Counted from the stretch's first letter, positions 1-9,402 are shown. The stretch: 64,000 bases of DNA from CALKJU01 sp046349355 (GCA_046349355.1 JAXMCM010000027.1:1-64000); one strand, 5' to 3'. The notes: generated from the letters alone by a model not told the origin. Translations and numbers: made by a program.

Positions 1-438
1 GGCGCGCTCGCCCATCACCACCATCTCGCTGAGGCCGCCCGGGGCCGCGCCGAAGAAGGCGGTGATCGGGTCGAGCCGCGCGAAGCGGCGCAGGAACAGC
101 AGGCCCAGCGCCAGGCCGAGCACGATGTAGACCGGCAGCGACGCGGCACTCGGGACCCAGCGGACCATGCCGGCCGCGACGTCGGCGGTGAAGCCGCTGC
201 CGAGCAGCACGCCCATCACCCCCAGCATCGGCGTGCGCCAGCTGTTGGGCACGCCGATCCGCAGCCCGGCCACCGATGCCACCATCGTCGTCGTCATCGC
301 CCCGAGCATCCAGGGCAGGGGCAGGCGCAGCCAGGCGAAGACGGCGCCGCCGGCGGCGCCCAGCAGGAGCGCCAGGACGAGCGGCGTGGCCCGGGCGATC
401 AGGAGGCGAGGCCTCCCATGGCGCAGATCAGGGCCCAC
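1..438 (-). CDS. AbrB-family membrane protein, 3' part cut by the window edge
   Basis: This gene runs off the left edge. The visible N-terminal part holds hydrophobic segments and the family-typical run GAAPGGLSEMVVMGE, which marks AbrB/ammonia-monooxygenase-regulator-type membrane proteins (PF05145), integral membrane proteins of poorly known role. The motif LPLPWMLGAM near the N-terminus is also typical. The start is uncertain: no ATG lies near the expected N-terminus, so I use a GTG at 438 that lies inside the end of the EVE gene. A later CTG at 402 is an alternative. Overlap with the upstream EVE gene suggests co-transcription. The family call is good; substrate and function are unknown. 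Confidence 0.7.
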   Translation of the reverse strand, partial: MGPDLRHGRPRLLIARATPLVLALLLGAAGGAVFAWLRLPLPWMLGAMTTTMVASVAGLRIGVPNSWRTPMLGVMGVLLGSGFTADVAAGMVRWVPSAASLPVYIVLGLALGLLFLRRFARLDPITAFFGAAPGGLSEMVVMGERA

Positions 439-812
439 TCGGCGTCGCCGACCGGCTGCACCGACAGGCGCGACTGGCGCAGCAGCACCATCTGGGCGAG
501 CCGCGGCTCCTGCTTGATGCTGGCGAGGCTGACCGGCTGCGGCAGCGGGCGGACGGGCTTGACCCCGACGACCACGAACTTGCCGGTCGGATCGTCCGCC
601 GCCGGCCAGTGCTCCCTCGCGATCTCCATGATCCCCAGCACCGCCGGGTCGACCATCGAGCGGTAGAAGAAGGCGCGGTCGCCCTGCTTCATCGCCCGCA
701 TGTTCAGCGCCGCCTGGTAGTTGCGCACCCCCGTCCAGTCGGTGCCGCCATCGGCGACGAGCCGGTCCCAGCTGTAGTCGTCGGGCTCGGTCTTCATCAG
801 CCACTGCGCCAT
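399..812 (-). CDS. EVE domain protein
   Basis: The product is 137 residues, the full length of a stand-alone EVE (PUA-like) domain. It opens with the diagnostic W-L-M-KTEPDDYSWDRL (residues 4-18), followed by GVRNYQAA and a G-D-x-x-FFYRS strand. EVE domains are thought to bind modified bases in nucleic acids, but the ligand of this protein cannot be read from sequence. The start at 812 is chosen because the family motif begins immediately after it; the open frame further upstream has no domain character. The gene overlaps the AbrB-type gene downstream and is divergent from the DMT transporter at 886, so a promoter should lie in 813-885. Confidence 0.85.
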   Translation of the reverse strand: MAQWLMKTEPDDYSWDRLVADGGTDWTGVRNYQAALNMRAMKQGDRAFFYRSMVDPAVLGIMEIAREHWPAADDPTGKFVVVGVKPVRPLPQPVSLASIKQEPRLAQMVLLRQSRLSVQPVGDAEWALICAMGGLAS

Positions 813-885
813 CGGGCGGCTCCGCAAGCGTGGACGTCGGCGGGGCGCGACGATAAGGCAATGCCGCGTCCGGGCAAGGAACAGC

Positions 886-1806
886 ATGCCGTCCTCCGCC
901 ATCCCCGACGCCGGTGCCCGCCGGCGCGCAACCGTCGTCGGCCTCGGCGCCATCGGCCTGTGGGCGCTGCTCGCCCCGCTGGGGGTCCTGATCGGCAGCG
1001 TGCCGCCGTTCCTGCTGACCGGCCTCGCCTTCGCCATCGGCGGCCTGCTCGGCCTCGCCGTGCTGGCATCACGCCGCCAGCCGCTGCGCCTCGCCTTCGC
1101 CGCCGACGGCAAGGCCTGGGCGCTGGGGACCGGTGCCTTCTTCTTCTACCACGCGCTCTACTTCACGGCGCTGCAGCAGCTGCCGCCGGTCGAGGCGCTG
1201 CTGATCATCAACCTGTGGCCGCTGCTGATCGTGCTGTTCTCGGCCCTGCTGCCGGGCGAGCGGCTGCTGCCGCGGCACCTCGTCGGCGCCCTCGCCGGAC
1301 TGGCCGGAACCACGCTGATCGTGCTCGGCCGGGCCGGTGGCGACGGCGCCGGGCGGACGCTGCTCGGCTACCTCTGCGCCGTCGGCTGCGCGCTGATCTG
1401 GTCCGGCTATTCGGTGCTTAACCGGCGCGTCGCCCATGCCGCGGCCAGCGAGGCCGTCATCGGCTACTGCCTCGTCACCGCGGTGCTGGCCCTGGCCGTG
1501 GCCCTCCTCGCCGAGCCGTTCCGCCTGCCGCAGGGCACGGCCTGGCTGGCCATGCTGGCGATGGGGCTCGGGCCGGTCGGCGCCGCCTTCTTCCTCTGGG
1601 ACTTCGGCACCCGGCACGGCGACTTGCGGGTGCTGGGCTCCTCGGCCTATGCCGCACCGCTGCTCGGCAGCCTGCTGCTCGTGCTGCTGGGCTATGCCAG
1701 CCCGAGCCTGCAGCTGCTGGCGGCGGCGATCCTGATCATCGGCGGGGCCGCCCTCGCCTCGGGCGACCTGTTCCGACGCCCTGCCCCGCCTGCCCGGACG
1801 ATCTGA
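886..1806 (+). CDS. DMT-superfamily (EamA) transporter
   Basis: A 306-residue protein made almost entirely of hydrophobic segments, about ten, arranged as two EamA repeats (roughly residues 17-145 and 158-290). This is the usual architecture of drug/metabolite exporters. The second repeat contains the typical FFLWDFGTRHGDLRVLGSSAYAAPL stretch, similar to YddG-like amino-acid exporters, but the substrate is not determinable. The ATG at 886 has an AAGGA ribosome-binding site about six bases upstream. The gene ends 20 bases before the M24 gene in the same direction, so the two are probably co-transcribed. Confidence 0.85.
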   Translation: MPSSAIPDAGARRRATVVGLGAIGLWALLAPLGVLIGSVPPFLLTGLAFAIGGLLGLAVLASRRQPLRLAFAADGKAWALGTGAFFFYHALYFTALQQLPPVEALLIINLWPLLIVLFSALLPGERLLPRHLVGALAGLAGTTLIVLGRAGGDGAGRTLLGYLCAVGCALIWSGYSVLNRRVAHAAASEAVIGYCLVTAVLALAVALLAEPFRLPQGTAWLAMLAMGLGPVGAAFFLWDFGTRHGDLRVLGSSAYAAPLLGSLLLVLLGYASPSLQLLAAAILIIGGAALASGDLFRRPAPPARTI

Positions 1807-1826
1807 CCCCCGACGAGGACCGCCTG

Positions 1827-2981
1827 ATGCCGCTGCACTTCGAGCGCGCCGAGTTCGCCCGCCGCGTCGCCGCCACCACCGCCGCCATGGCCGAGGCCGG
1901 CCTCGACGCCCTGCTCTGCTTCAAGCAGGAGACGATGTACTGGCTGACCGGCTACGACACGTTCGGCTACTGCTTCTTCCAGTGCCTCGTGCTGCGCGCC
2001 GACGGCGACATGGCGCTGCTGACGCGCTCGGCCGACCTGCGCCAGGCCCAGCTGACCTCGACGCTCGGCGACATCCGCGTCTGGGTCGACCGCGACGGCG
2101 CCAACCCGGCCCTGCAGCTGCGCGACCTGCTCGAGGCCAAGGGCCTGCGCGGCAAGCGGCTCGGCGTCGAGACCGAGACCCACGGCCTGACCGCCGCCAA
2201 CGGCAAGCGCCTCGAGTCCGCGATGGACGGTTTCGCGACCCTGGCCGACGCCTCGCTGCTGGTGTCGCGCCTGCGGCTGGTGAAGTCGCCGGCCGAGCTG
2301 GCCTATGTCCGCCGCGCCGGCGAGCTCGCCGATGCGGCGCTGCAGGCGGCCATCGACCACACCGGCCCGGGTGCGGACGAGGGCGTCATCCTCGCCCGGA
2401 TGCACGACGCCATCTTCGAGGGTGGCGGCGACTATCCGGGCAACCCGTTCATCATCGGCAGCGGTCCGCAGGCGCTGCTCTGCCGCTTCTATGCCGGGCG
2501 GCGGAAGCTCGATCCGCAGGACCAGCTGACCCTCGAGTTCGCCGGCGTCTACCGGCAGTACCACGCGGCGCTGATGCGCACCCTCGTGGTCGGCCGGGCA
2601 ACCGACCAGCACCGGCGGATGTTCGACGCCTGCCACGAGGCCCTGCACGCCGCCGAGGCGGCGCTGCGGCCCGGGCGGACGATGGGCGAGGTGTTCGATG
2701 CCCAGGCGGCGGTGCTGGACCGCCACGGGATGCGCGAGCACCGGCTCAACGCCACCGGCTACAGCCTGGGTGCGGTCTACGCCCCGTCCTGGATGGACTG
2801 GCCGATGTTCTATGCCGGCAACCCGGTCGTCATCGGCCCGGGCATGACCTTCTTCCTGCACATGATCCTGATGGACAGCACGACCGGCAACGCGATGACG
2901 CTGGCGCGGACCTCGCTGGTCACCGACAACGCGCCGCAGTCGCTGTCGAACGCCCCCCTCGAGCTGGTGGTGCGTGCCTGA
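1827..2981 (+). CDS. M24 (creatinase/ectoine-hydrolase-like) family protein lacking metal ligands
   Basis: A 384-residue protein with the two-domain layout of the creatinase/aminopeptidase P family: an N-terminal domain to about residue 155, then a pita-bread domain. It resembles ectoine hydrolase (DoeA) and creatinase more than true Xaa-Pro peptidases, for example in GNPFIIGSGPQALLC and GAVYAPSWMDWPMFY. At the metal positions the residues are not ligands: the first Asp site reads LEFAGVY (236-242), the second site reads HAALMRT, the TGHG histidine reads TGYSLG (310-315), and the Glu motif reads FFLHMILMD. A metal-independent hydrolase of ectoine-like, creatine-like or similar small substrates is likely; the exact substrate is not known. 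No ectoine genes lie beside it. Confidence 0.75.
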   Translation: MPLHFERAEFARRVAATTAAMAEAGLDALLCFKQETMYWLTGYDTFGYCFFQCLVLRADGDMALLTRSADLRQAQLTSTLGDIRVWVDRDGANPALQLRDLLEAKGLRGKRLGVETETHGLTAANGKRLESAMDGFATLADASLLVSRLRLVKSPAELAYVRRAGELADAALQAAIDHTGPGADEGVILARMHDAIFEGGGDYPGNPFIIGSGPQALLCRFYAGRRKLDPQDQLTLEFAGVYRQYHAALMRTLVVGRATDQHRRMFDACHEALHAAEAALRPGRTMGEVFDAQAAVLDRHGMREHRLNATGYSLGAVYAPSWMDWPMFYAGNPVVIGPGMTFFLHMILMDSTTGNAMTLARTSLVTDNAPQSLSNAPLELVVRA

Positions 2982-3501
2982 CGACCTGCTGCACGGCCTG
3001 CCGCCGGTCGTCGGCGATTCGCCCAGGGTCCTCGTCCTCGGCTCCTTTCCGGGCGAGGAGTCGCTGCGGCGGCAGACCTACTACGCCCACCCGCGCAACC
3101 TGTTCTGGCCGATCATGGGCGCGCTGGTCGGTGCCGGCCCGGACCTCCCCTACCCCGTCCGGCTGCAGCGGCTGGCCGACGCCGGCATCGCTCTCTGGGA
3201 CGTGCTTGCCGGCTGCCGCCGCGAAGGCAGCCTCGACCAGCGCATCGAGCCGGCCTCGATGCGGGTCAACGCCCTGGCCGAGCTGGTCGCCTGCCATCCG
3301 AGCCTGCGCGGCTGCTGCCTCAACGGCGCGACCGCCGGCCGCCTCTACCATCGCCTGAAGGGCGCGGAGCGGCCGCCGCTGCCCGGGATCGTCCTGCCCT
3401 CGACCAGCCCGGCGCATGCGCGGATGCCGCTGGCCGAGAAGCTCGAGCGCTGGCGCGCGGCGATCCTGCCTCAGCTGGACCCTTCCTGCCGTCGCGCGTA
3501 A
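2974..3501 (+). CDS. Hypoxanthine/deoxyinosine DNA glycosylase (UDG superfamily)
   Basis: A 175-residue protein carrying the marks of the bacterial DNA-deoxyinosine glycosylase group of the uracil-DNA glycosylase superfamily. VLGSFPGEESL is at about residues 21-31, the characteristic YYAHPRNLFWPIMG follows at 36-49, and a C-terminal LPSTSPAH motif supplies the DNA-contacting loop. It would remove hypoxanthine arising from adenine deamination, starting base-excision repair. The GTG start at 2974 overlaps the end of the M24 gene by eight bases. The 3' end overlaps the convergent ATP-grasp gene by 31 bases. Confidence 0.85.
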   Translation: MPDDLLHGLPPVVGDSPRVLVLGSFPGEESLRRQTYYAHPRNLFWPIMGALVGAGPDLPYPVRLQRLADAGIALWDVLAGCRREGSLDQRIEPASMRVNALAELVACHPSLRGCCLNGATAGRLYHRLKGAERPPLPGIVLPSTSPAHARMPLAEKLERWRAAILPQLDPSCRRA

Positions 3502-4499
3502 GCGGCCGGTGCCGCCAGCGCCAGGGCCGTGCCCAGATCGAGCCCGTAGGCATCGTCGAGGTAGGTCAGGAAGTCGTAGATCGTGACCGCCGGGCAGACC
3601 TCGAACTCGAGGAACCAGGGTGTTCCGTCCGGCGCCAGGCGGAAATCCATCGACCAGACGTCGCGCAGGCCGAGGATATCGGCAGCGTGCAGGGCAGCCG
3701 CCTCCAGTTGCGGTGCGTCGATCCGTTCCAGCCGCACCGCGTCGCCGTCGGCGGCGCGAAGCCGGGTGATGCGGAGCGAGTCCGCGAGGGTCGGAAAGCC
3801 GCGTTCGGCCGTGCGCACGGCGTAGAGGCCCGGCCGCGCCCGTCCGTCGCCGGGATCGAGGAAGCTGACCCGGACGTCGCGGCCCTCGACATAGGGCTGG
3901 ATCACCACCGCGTCGCGGTAGCGCGCCCAGATCCGCCGCGACAGCGCCAGCGCCTCGTCGAGGGACGCGACGCGGCTGTCGGCCTCGATGCCGAGCTTGG
4001 CGCCCAGCGTGTTCGGCTTGACGAACAGGGTGCCGTCGGGCGGGGGCGGCGACAGCAGCTTGCCGTCGCGGGCCAGGGCCGTCGCCGGTGTCGTCATGCC
4101 GGCCGCCCGGACCACCGCACCGCTGCGGAACTTGTCCTGGCAGAGGTGCTGGGCGGCCGGCGGGCTGCCGAACTGCGGCACGTCGAGCAGCCCGGCGAGG
4201 CTGCTGACGAAGCTGCCGCGATAGTAGGCGAAGCCGTCGGTCAGCGCCCAGACGAGGGTGCCCGGCCGGCGCAGCTCGGGCAGCCAGCCGTCGACGGCGT
4301 CGAGCGGGGCGGTGACGAGCCCGATGCCGGCCTCGCCCAGCCGCGTCCGGATGGCCGGCTCCATGGCCGCGAAGTCGGTCGCCTGCGCCAGGTAGAAGGC
4401 GATCTCGGCGGCGATCTCGGCGGCGAATCCGCGGGCGACGAGGCGGTCCCGGCTGGCGGCCTCCGGCTCGTAGAGGACGAGCAGGCGCTCGAGGCTCAC
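3471..4499 (-). CDS. ATP-grasp ligase, D-Ala-D-Ala-ligase-like
   Basis: A 342-residue ATP-grasp protein. It has an ATP-grasp lysine strand TLFVKPNTLGAKLG, the hinge VVIQPYVEGRDVRVSF, and a metal-binding C-terminal stretch DVWSMDFRLAPDGTPWFLEFE. The last matches the fold of D-alanine-D-alanine ligases, but the usual ending E-x-N-x-x-P is replaced by EFEVCP, so the substrate is probably not D-alanine. It would join a carboxylate to an amine using ATP. Its start overlaps the stop of the agmatinase-family gene by four bases, so the two are translationally coupled. I infer that ligase and ureohydrolase act on a shared guanidino or amine compound; nothing in the sequence identifies it. Confidence 0.75.
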   Translation of the reverse strand: MSLERLLVLYEPEAASRDRLVARGFAAEIAAEIAFYLAQATDFAAMEPAIRTRLGEAGIGLVTAPLDAVDGWLPELRRPGTLVWALTDGFAYYRGSFVSSLAGLLDVPQFGSPPAAQHLCQDKFRSGAVVRAAGMTTPATALARDGKLLSPPPPDGTLFVKPNTLGAKLGIEADSRVASLDEALALSRRIWARYRDAVVIQPYVEGRDVRVSFLDPGDGRARPGLYAVRTAERGFPTLADSLRITRLRAADGDAVRLERIDAPQLEAAALHAADILGLRDVWSMDFRLAPDGTPWFLEFEVCPAVTIYDFLTYLDDAYGLDLGTALALAAPAAYARRQEGSS

Positions 4500-5452
4500 C
4501 GCCGCCGCTCGGCGATCAGGCCCATGTAGTACATGGCGACGCTGGAGCCGGCGATCGCGGTGATGTCGGCATGATCGTAGGGCGGCGACACCTCGACGAC
4601 GTCGAAACCGACCCAGTCGATGCCGCCGAGCCGGCGCAGGGTCATCAGCATCTGCGCCGAGCTGGGCCCGCCCGCCACCGGCGTCCCGGTACCCGGGGCA
4701 TAGGCCGGGTCGAGGCAGTCGATGTCGAAGGTCAGGTAGGCCCGGGCGTCGCCGACGCGCGCGGCGATCCGCTCGACGATGCCGCGCGGGCCGAGCTCCT
4801 GCACCGCCTCGCCGTCGAGGATCTCGAGGCCGCAGTCGGTCGGCGCCACGGTGCGGATGCCGACCTGGATCGACCGCTCGGGCCGGATCAGCCCGCGGCG
4901 GACGGCAACGGCGACGAAGTTGCCGTGGTCGACCCGGTCGTCGGCATCGTGCCAGGTGTCCTGGTGCGCGTCGAACTGGACCAGCGCCAGCGGCCCGTGC
5001 CGGTCGACATGCGCCTCCAGCAGCGGCAGCGTGACCGAGTGGTCGCCGCCCAGGGTCACCAGGGTGGCGCCTGAGGCGAGGATGTCAGCGGCCTGGGCGC
5101 GGATGCAGGCGGGGACGTCGGCCGTGCGGCCGTAGTCGAACACGCAGTCGCCGTAGTCGACCACGGCCAGGCGCTCGTAGGGGTCGATGCCGAACGGCCA
5201 CTGCGGATCGCCGTCGAAGATGGCCGAGGCGCGGCGGATGGCCTGCGGCCCGAACCGCGCACCCGGCCGGTTGCTGACCGCGGCGTCGAACGGGATGCCC
5301 CAGACGGCGACGTCCACGCCGGCGAGGTCGCGGCTGTAGCGGCGGCGCATGAAGGACAGCGCCCCGGCATAGGTCGCCTCGGCCGAGCCGCCGTAGGGCG
5401 AGGCGGCGAGGAAGGCGTTGTCGGTCGGCCGGGGCCGGGTCCGGTCGTGCAT
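4496..5452 (-). CDS. Agmatinase/ureohydrolase-family enzyme
   Basis: A 318-residue member of the arginase/agmatinase/formiminoglutamase family, which removes urea from guanidino compounds using a binuclear metal centre. The motifs are complete: GGDHSVTLP (135-143), FDAHQDTW (160-167) and FDIDCLDPAYAPGTGTP (242 onward). The conserved FGP-x-AIR and the loop around residue 130 agree with agmatinase-like proteins. I place the start at 5452, where a GGGGAG site lies ten bases upstream; ATG at 5470 is possible. The downstream ATP-grasp gene overlaps by four bases. Substrate could be agmatine, guanidinobutyrate, guanidine or another guanidino compound. Confidence 0.85.
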   Translation of the reverse strand: MHDRTRPRPTDNAFLAASPYGGSAEATYAGALSFMRRRYSRDLAGVDVAVWGIPFDAAVSNRPGARFGPQAIRRASAIFDGDPQWPFGIDPYERLAVVDYGDCVFDYGRTADVPACIRAQAADILASGATLVTLGGDHSVTLPLLEAHVDRHGPLALVQFDAHQDTWHDADDRVDHGNFVAVAVRRGLIRPERSIQVGIRTVAPTDCGLEILDGEAVQELGPRGIVERIAARVGDARAYLTFDIDCLDPAYAPGTGTPVAGGPSSAQMLMTLRRLGGIDWVGFDVVEVSPPYDHADITAIAGSSVAMYYMGLIAERRR

Positions 5453-5505
5453 CGCTGGCAGGCTCCCCATGCTGGCGGCGCCACCCTGCCGCACCGGCGG
5501 CCGCG

Positions 5506-5534
5506 TTGAAACCGCGGGCGGCAGCTGTTACACA
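5506..5534 (+). promoter_or_regulatory. Candidate promoter of prs
   Basis: TTGAAA at 5506-5511 (five of six to the sigma-70 -35 consensus) is followed after 17 bases by TACACA at 5529-5534, a weak -10. It lies about 47 bases before the prs start, in the only gap between the divergent agmatinase-family gene and prs. Sequence match only. Confidence 0.35.
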
Positions 5535-5580
5535 CCCGCGCGCGAAATTCCGTCATCGCGCGGTCAGGAAACCGTCCTCC

Positions 5581-6513
<933 letters not shown>

Positions 6514-6584
6514 GCGGCACGCGACAGGGCCTGTCCGGGGCGCGGCATGGGGCCGTGTGCCGGAGGGGCGACAAGGAGAGCAAG

Positions 6585-7208
6585 ATGGCAGACCTCGTGA
6601 GTTTCCCCGCCGAGTCGCGGGCCAAGGCGGGCCGCGGACCGGCCCGGGCGCTGCGCCGCGCCGGCAAGGTCCCGGCGATCGTCTACGGCGGCAAGGCCGA
6701 GCCGCTGATGCTGGCCGTGCCGCTCAAGGAGATGAAGCGGCAGCTGCAGACCAACCCCCGCTTCTTCAGCCAGCTGTTCGTGCTCGACGTCGACGGCAAG
6801 CCGCTGCGCGTGCTGCCGCGCGAGGCCCAGCTGCACCCGGTCAGCGACGACCCGATCCACATCGACTTCCTGCGCGCCGACGAGGGCGCCCGGGTGATCG
6901 TCGAGGTGCCGGTGGTGTTCCGCAACGAGACGGCGTCGCCGGGCCTGAAGAAGGGCGGCGTGCTCAACATCGTCCGCCGCGAGATCGAGCTGTCCTGCCC
7001 GGTCGACCTCATCCCCTCGCAGATCGTCATCGACCTGACCGGCCTCGAGATCGGCGACAGCGTCCACATCAGCAAGGTGGCGCTGGCCGAGGGCGTGCGC
7101 CCGACCATCACCGACCGCGACTTCACCATCTGCGGCGTCACCCCGCCGACGAAGGGCGAGGCCGAGGCCAAGGGTGGCGGCGAGGCGGCCGAGGCCAAGA
7201 AGTCCTGA
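6585..7208 (+). CDS. rplY: 50S ribosomal protein L25/general stress protein Ctc
   Basis: A 207-residue protein of the long L25 (CTC/TL5) type, which binds 5S rRNA in the large ribosomal subunit. The N-terminal L25 domain contains GRGPARALRRAGKVPAIVYG. It is followed by the beta-rich TL5 domain with HPVSDDPIHIDFLR, and a C-terminal tail rich in Gly, Ala, Glu and Lys, common in alphaproteobacterial L25. The ATG at 6585 follows an AAGGAGAG ribosome-binding site. The order prs-rplY-pth-ychF is a conserved bacterial arrangement, here with a 71-base gap before rplY and 16 bases before pth. Confidence 0.96.
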   Translation: MADLVSFPAESRAKAGRGPARALRRAGKVPAIVYGGKAEPLMLAVPLKEMKRQLQTNPRFFSQLFVLDVDGKPLRVLPREAQLHPVSDDPIHIDFLRADEGARVIVEVPVVFRNETASPGLKKGGVLNIVRREIELSCPVDLIPSQIVIDLTGLEIGDSVHISKVALAEGVRPTITDRDFTICGVTPPTKGEAEAKGGGEAAEAKKS

Positions 7209-7224
7209 TTGTCGCCGGACGGCC

Positions 7225-7827
7225 ATGAAGCTGATCGTGGGCCTCGGCAATCCGGGGCCCGAGCATAGCCGGCAACGGCACAATGTCGGCTTCATGGCCG
7301 TCGACGCGATCGCCGGGCGGCATCGCCTCCCGCCCTGGCGTCGCAAGTTCCGCGGCGACTGGACCGAGGGGCAGCTCGGCGCCGACCGCGTCGTCCTGCT
7401 CAAGCCGCTGACCTACATGAACGACAGCGGCCGCTCGGTCGCCGAGGCGGCGCGCTTCTACAAGATCGACCCCCCCGACGTGCTGGTCCTGCACGACGAG
7501 CTCGACCTCGCTCCGGGCAAGGTGCGGGTCAAGCTGGGCGGCGGCGTTGCCGGCCACAACGGCCTGCGCAGCCTCGACGCCTGCCTCGGCACCCGCGACT
7601 TCTGGCGGGTGCGGATCGGCATCGGCCATCCCGGCGACCGCGAGCGCGTGCTCGGCCACGTGCTGGGCGACTTCCACAAGGCCGAGCAGCCCTGGCTCGC
7701 CGAGCTGCTGGACGCCATCGCCGATGCCGCCCCGCTGCTGGTCGAGGGCGAGGACGGCCGCTTCATGAACAAGGTGGCGCTGGCGACGGCGCCCAAGGCC
7801 CCCAAGGCGGACCCGGCCCGCGACTGA
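7225..7827 (+). CDS. pth: Peptidyl-tRNA hydrolase
   Basis: A 200-residue enzyme that cleaves peptidyl-tRNA released from stalled ribosomes, recycling tRNA. The family signatures are complete: MKLIVGLGNPGPEHSRQRHN (1-20) with the catalytic His, TYMNDSG, LHDELDLAPGKVRVK with the catalytic Asp, and GGGVAGHNGLRS. Length is normal for the family. The ATG at 7225 is fixed by the conserved N-terminus, although the frame is open upstream. It lies 16 bases after rplY and 27 bases before ychF, consistent with one transcript. Confidence 0.96.
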   Translation: MKLIVGLGNPGPEHSRQRHNVGFMAVDAIAGRHRLPPWRRKFRGDWTEGQLGADRVVLLKPLTYMNDSGRSVAEAARFYKIDPPDVLVLHDELDLAPGKVRVKLGGGVAGHNGLRSLDACLGTRDFWRVRIGIGHPGDRERVLGHVLGDFHKAEQPWLAELLDAIADAAPLLVEGEDGRFMNKVALATAPKAPKADPARD

Positions 7828-7854
7828 CGCGGCCCTGCGCCACGAGAGACGATC

Positions 7855-8952
7855 ATGGGTTTCAACTGCGGAATCGTCGGGCTGCCGAACGTCGGCAAGT
7901 CGACGCTGTTCAATGCGCTGACCGCGACGGCGGCCGCCGCGGCGGCCAACTACCCGTTCTGCACGATCGAGCCGAACGTCGGCCGGGTGCCGGTGCCGGA
8001 CCCGCGGCTGGACGTGCTGGCGCGGATCGCGAAGTCGGCGCAGACCATCGCCACCCAGCTCGAGATCAAGGACATCGCCGGGCTGGTGAAGGGGGCGAGC
8101 AAGGGCGAGGGGCTCGGCAACAAGTTCCTGGGCGCCATCCGCGAGGTCGACGCCATCCTGCATGTCCTGCGCTGCTTCGAGGACCCGGATGTCGTCCACG
8201 TCGAGGGAGCCGTCGATCCGTTGCGCGACGCCGAGCTGATCGAGACCGAGCTGCTGCTGGCGGACATCGAGAGCCTCGAGCGGCAGAAGGACGGCCTCGT
8301 CAAGCGGGCGCGCGGCCAGGACAAGGAGGCGAAGGCGCGGCTCGAGCTGCTCGAGCGGGTCCTGCCGCCGATGGAGGAAGGCAGGTCGGCCCGGCAGATC
8401 GAGCTGGGTGCCGAGGACCGCCAGCTGCTGCGCGGCTTCAACCTGATGACCGCCAAGCCCGTGCTGTTCGTCTGCAACGTCGAGGAGGGTGCTGCCGCCA
8501 CCGGCAACGCGCTGTCGGACCGGGTCGCGGCGATGGCAGCCACGCTGGGCGCGCGCTCCGTGGTCGTGGCGGCCGGCATCGAGGCCGAGCTCGCCGGCCT
8601 CGAGGCGGCGGAGCGGCAGGAATACCTGGCCAGCCTCGGCCTCGAGGAGCCGGGCCTCAACCGCGTCATCCGCGAGGGCTACGCGCTGCTCGGGCTGCTG
8701 ACCTTCTTCACGGTCGGCCCCAAGGAGGCGCGGGCCTGGACGGTGCGCAAGGGGGCCACCGCACCGGAGGGTGCCGGCGTCATCCACAGCGACATCCAGA
8801 AGGGCTTCATCTGCGGCGAGATCATCGCCTACGACGACTTCGTCGCCAGCAACGGCGAGACCGGGGCCAAGGAAGCCGGCAAGATGCGCCTCGAGGGCCG
8901 CGACTACGTGCTGCGCGAGGCCGACGTCTGCCACTTCCGCTTCAACGTCTGA
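7855..8952 (+). CDS. ychF: Redox-regulated ATPase/GTPase YchF
   Basis: A 365-residue Obg-family P-loop NTPase of the YchF/OLA1 group, which prefers ATP and associates with ribosomes. Seen: the P-loop GLPNVGKSTLFNALT (8-22), the G2 region ANYPFCTIEPNVGRVPVPD, G3 DIAGLVKGASKGEGLGN, a coiled-coil insertion around residues 140-165, NVEE replacing the GTP-specific NKxD (typical of YchF), and a C-terminal TGS domain with FICGEIIAYDDF. It ends the prs-rplY-pth-ychF cluster; its stop is only six bases from the end of the convergent DMT gene. Confidence 0.96.
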   Translation: MGFNCGIVGLPNVGKSTLFNALTATAAAAAANYPFCTIEPNVGRVPVPDPRLDVLARIAKSAQTIATQLEIKDIAGLVKGASKGEGLGNKFLGAIREVDAILHVLRCFEDPDVVHVEGAVDPLRDAELIETELLLADIESLERQKDGLVKRARGQDKEAKARLELLERVLPPMEEGRSARQIELGAEDRQLLRGFNLMTAKPVLFVCNVEEGAAATGNALSDRVAAMAATLGARSVVVAAGIEAELAGLEAAERQEYLASLGLEEPGLNRVIREGYALLGLLTFFTVGPKEARAWTVRKGATAPEGAGVIHSDIQKGFICGEIIAYDDFVASNGETGAKEAGKMRLEGRDYVLREADVCHFRFNV

Positions 8953-8958
8953 GCCGGC

Positions 8959-9402
8959 TCAGGCCCAGCGGATCAGCACCACCCCGGCGATCAGGCAGAG
9001 CACGCCCAGCACCCGCGTCAGGTCGAGCGGGTGCCCCGGCACGCCGAGGAGCCCGTAGTTGTCGATCACCAGCGACATCACCAGCTGGCCGGCGATGAAC
9101 AGGGCGACGGTGGTGGCGGCACCCAGCCGGGGCGCCGACATCAGCGCCGCCATGACCACGAAGGCGCCGATGACGCCGCCGATGAGCTGCCACGGCGGCA
9201 GCGCGAAGATGGCCCGCAGGTGCGGCGCCGGGGCGCGCAGCAGCACCGCCACGATCGCCATCGTCAGCGAGCTGACCAGCACCGAGAACAGCGTCGCCCA
9301 GACCGGATGACCGGCGGCGGCGCCGACCTTGGCGTTGAGCAGCGGCTGGATCGACAGCCCCGCCCCGGTGACGATCACGAACAGGGCGAGGAGCCAGTTC
9401 AC
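8959..9402 (-). CDS. Small DMT-family membrane protein (YdcZ/DUF606)
   Basis: A 147-residue protein with five hydrophobic segments and the family-typical opening LxxxxGAGLSIQPLLNAKVG. It belongs to the DUF606/YdcZ group of half-size drug/metabolite transporters, which are thought to work as dimers; no substrate is known. The GTG start at 9402 overlaps the stop of the M20 peptidase gene by four bases (GTGA), indicating translational coupling. A peptidase and an exporter-type membrane protein in one unit could mean removal of peptidase products, but that is only inference. Confidence 0.8.
   Translation of the reverse strand: MNWLLALFVIVTGAGLSIQPLLNAKVGAAAGHPVWATLFSVLVSSLTMAIVAVLLRAPAPHLRAIFALPPWQLIGGVIGAFVVMAALMSAPRLGAATTVALFIAGQLVMSLVIDNYGLLGVPGHPLDLTRVLGVLCLIAGVVLIRWA

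Noticed and set aside
6514..6584. Hairpin around GACAGGGCCTGTC between prs and rplY as a terminator
   Set aside because: Near-palindrome with no loop and no T-run; the genes are in the same direction and likely co-transcribed.
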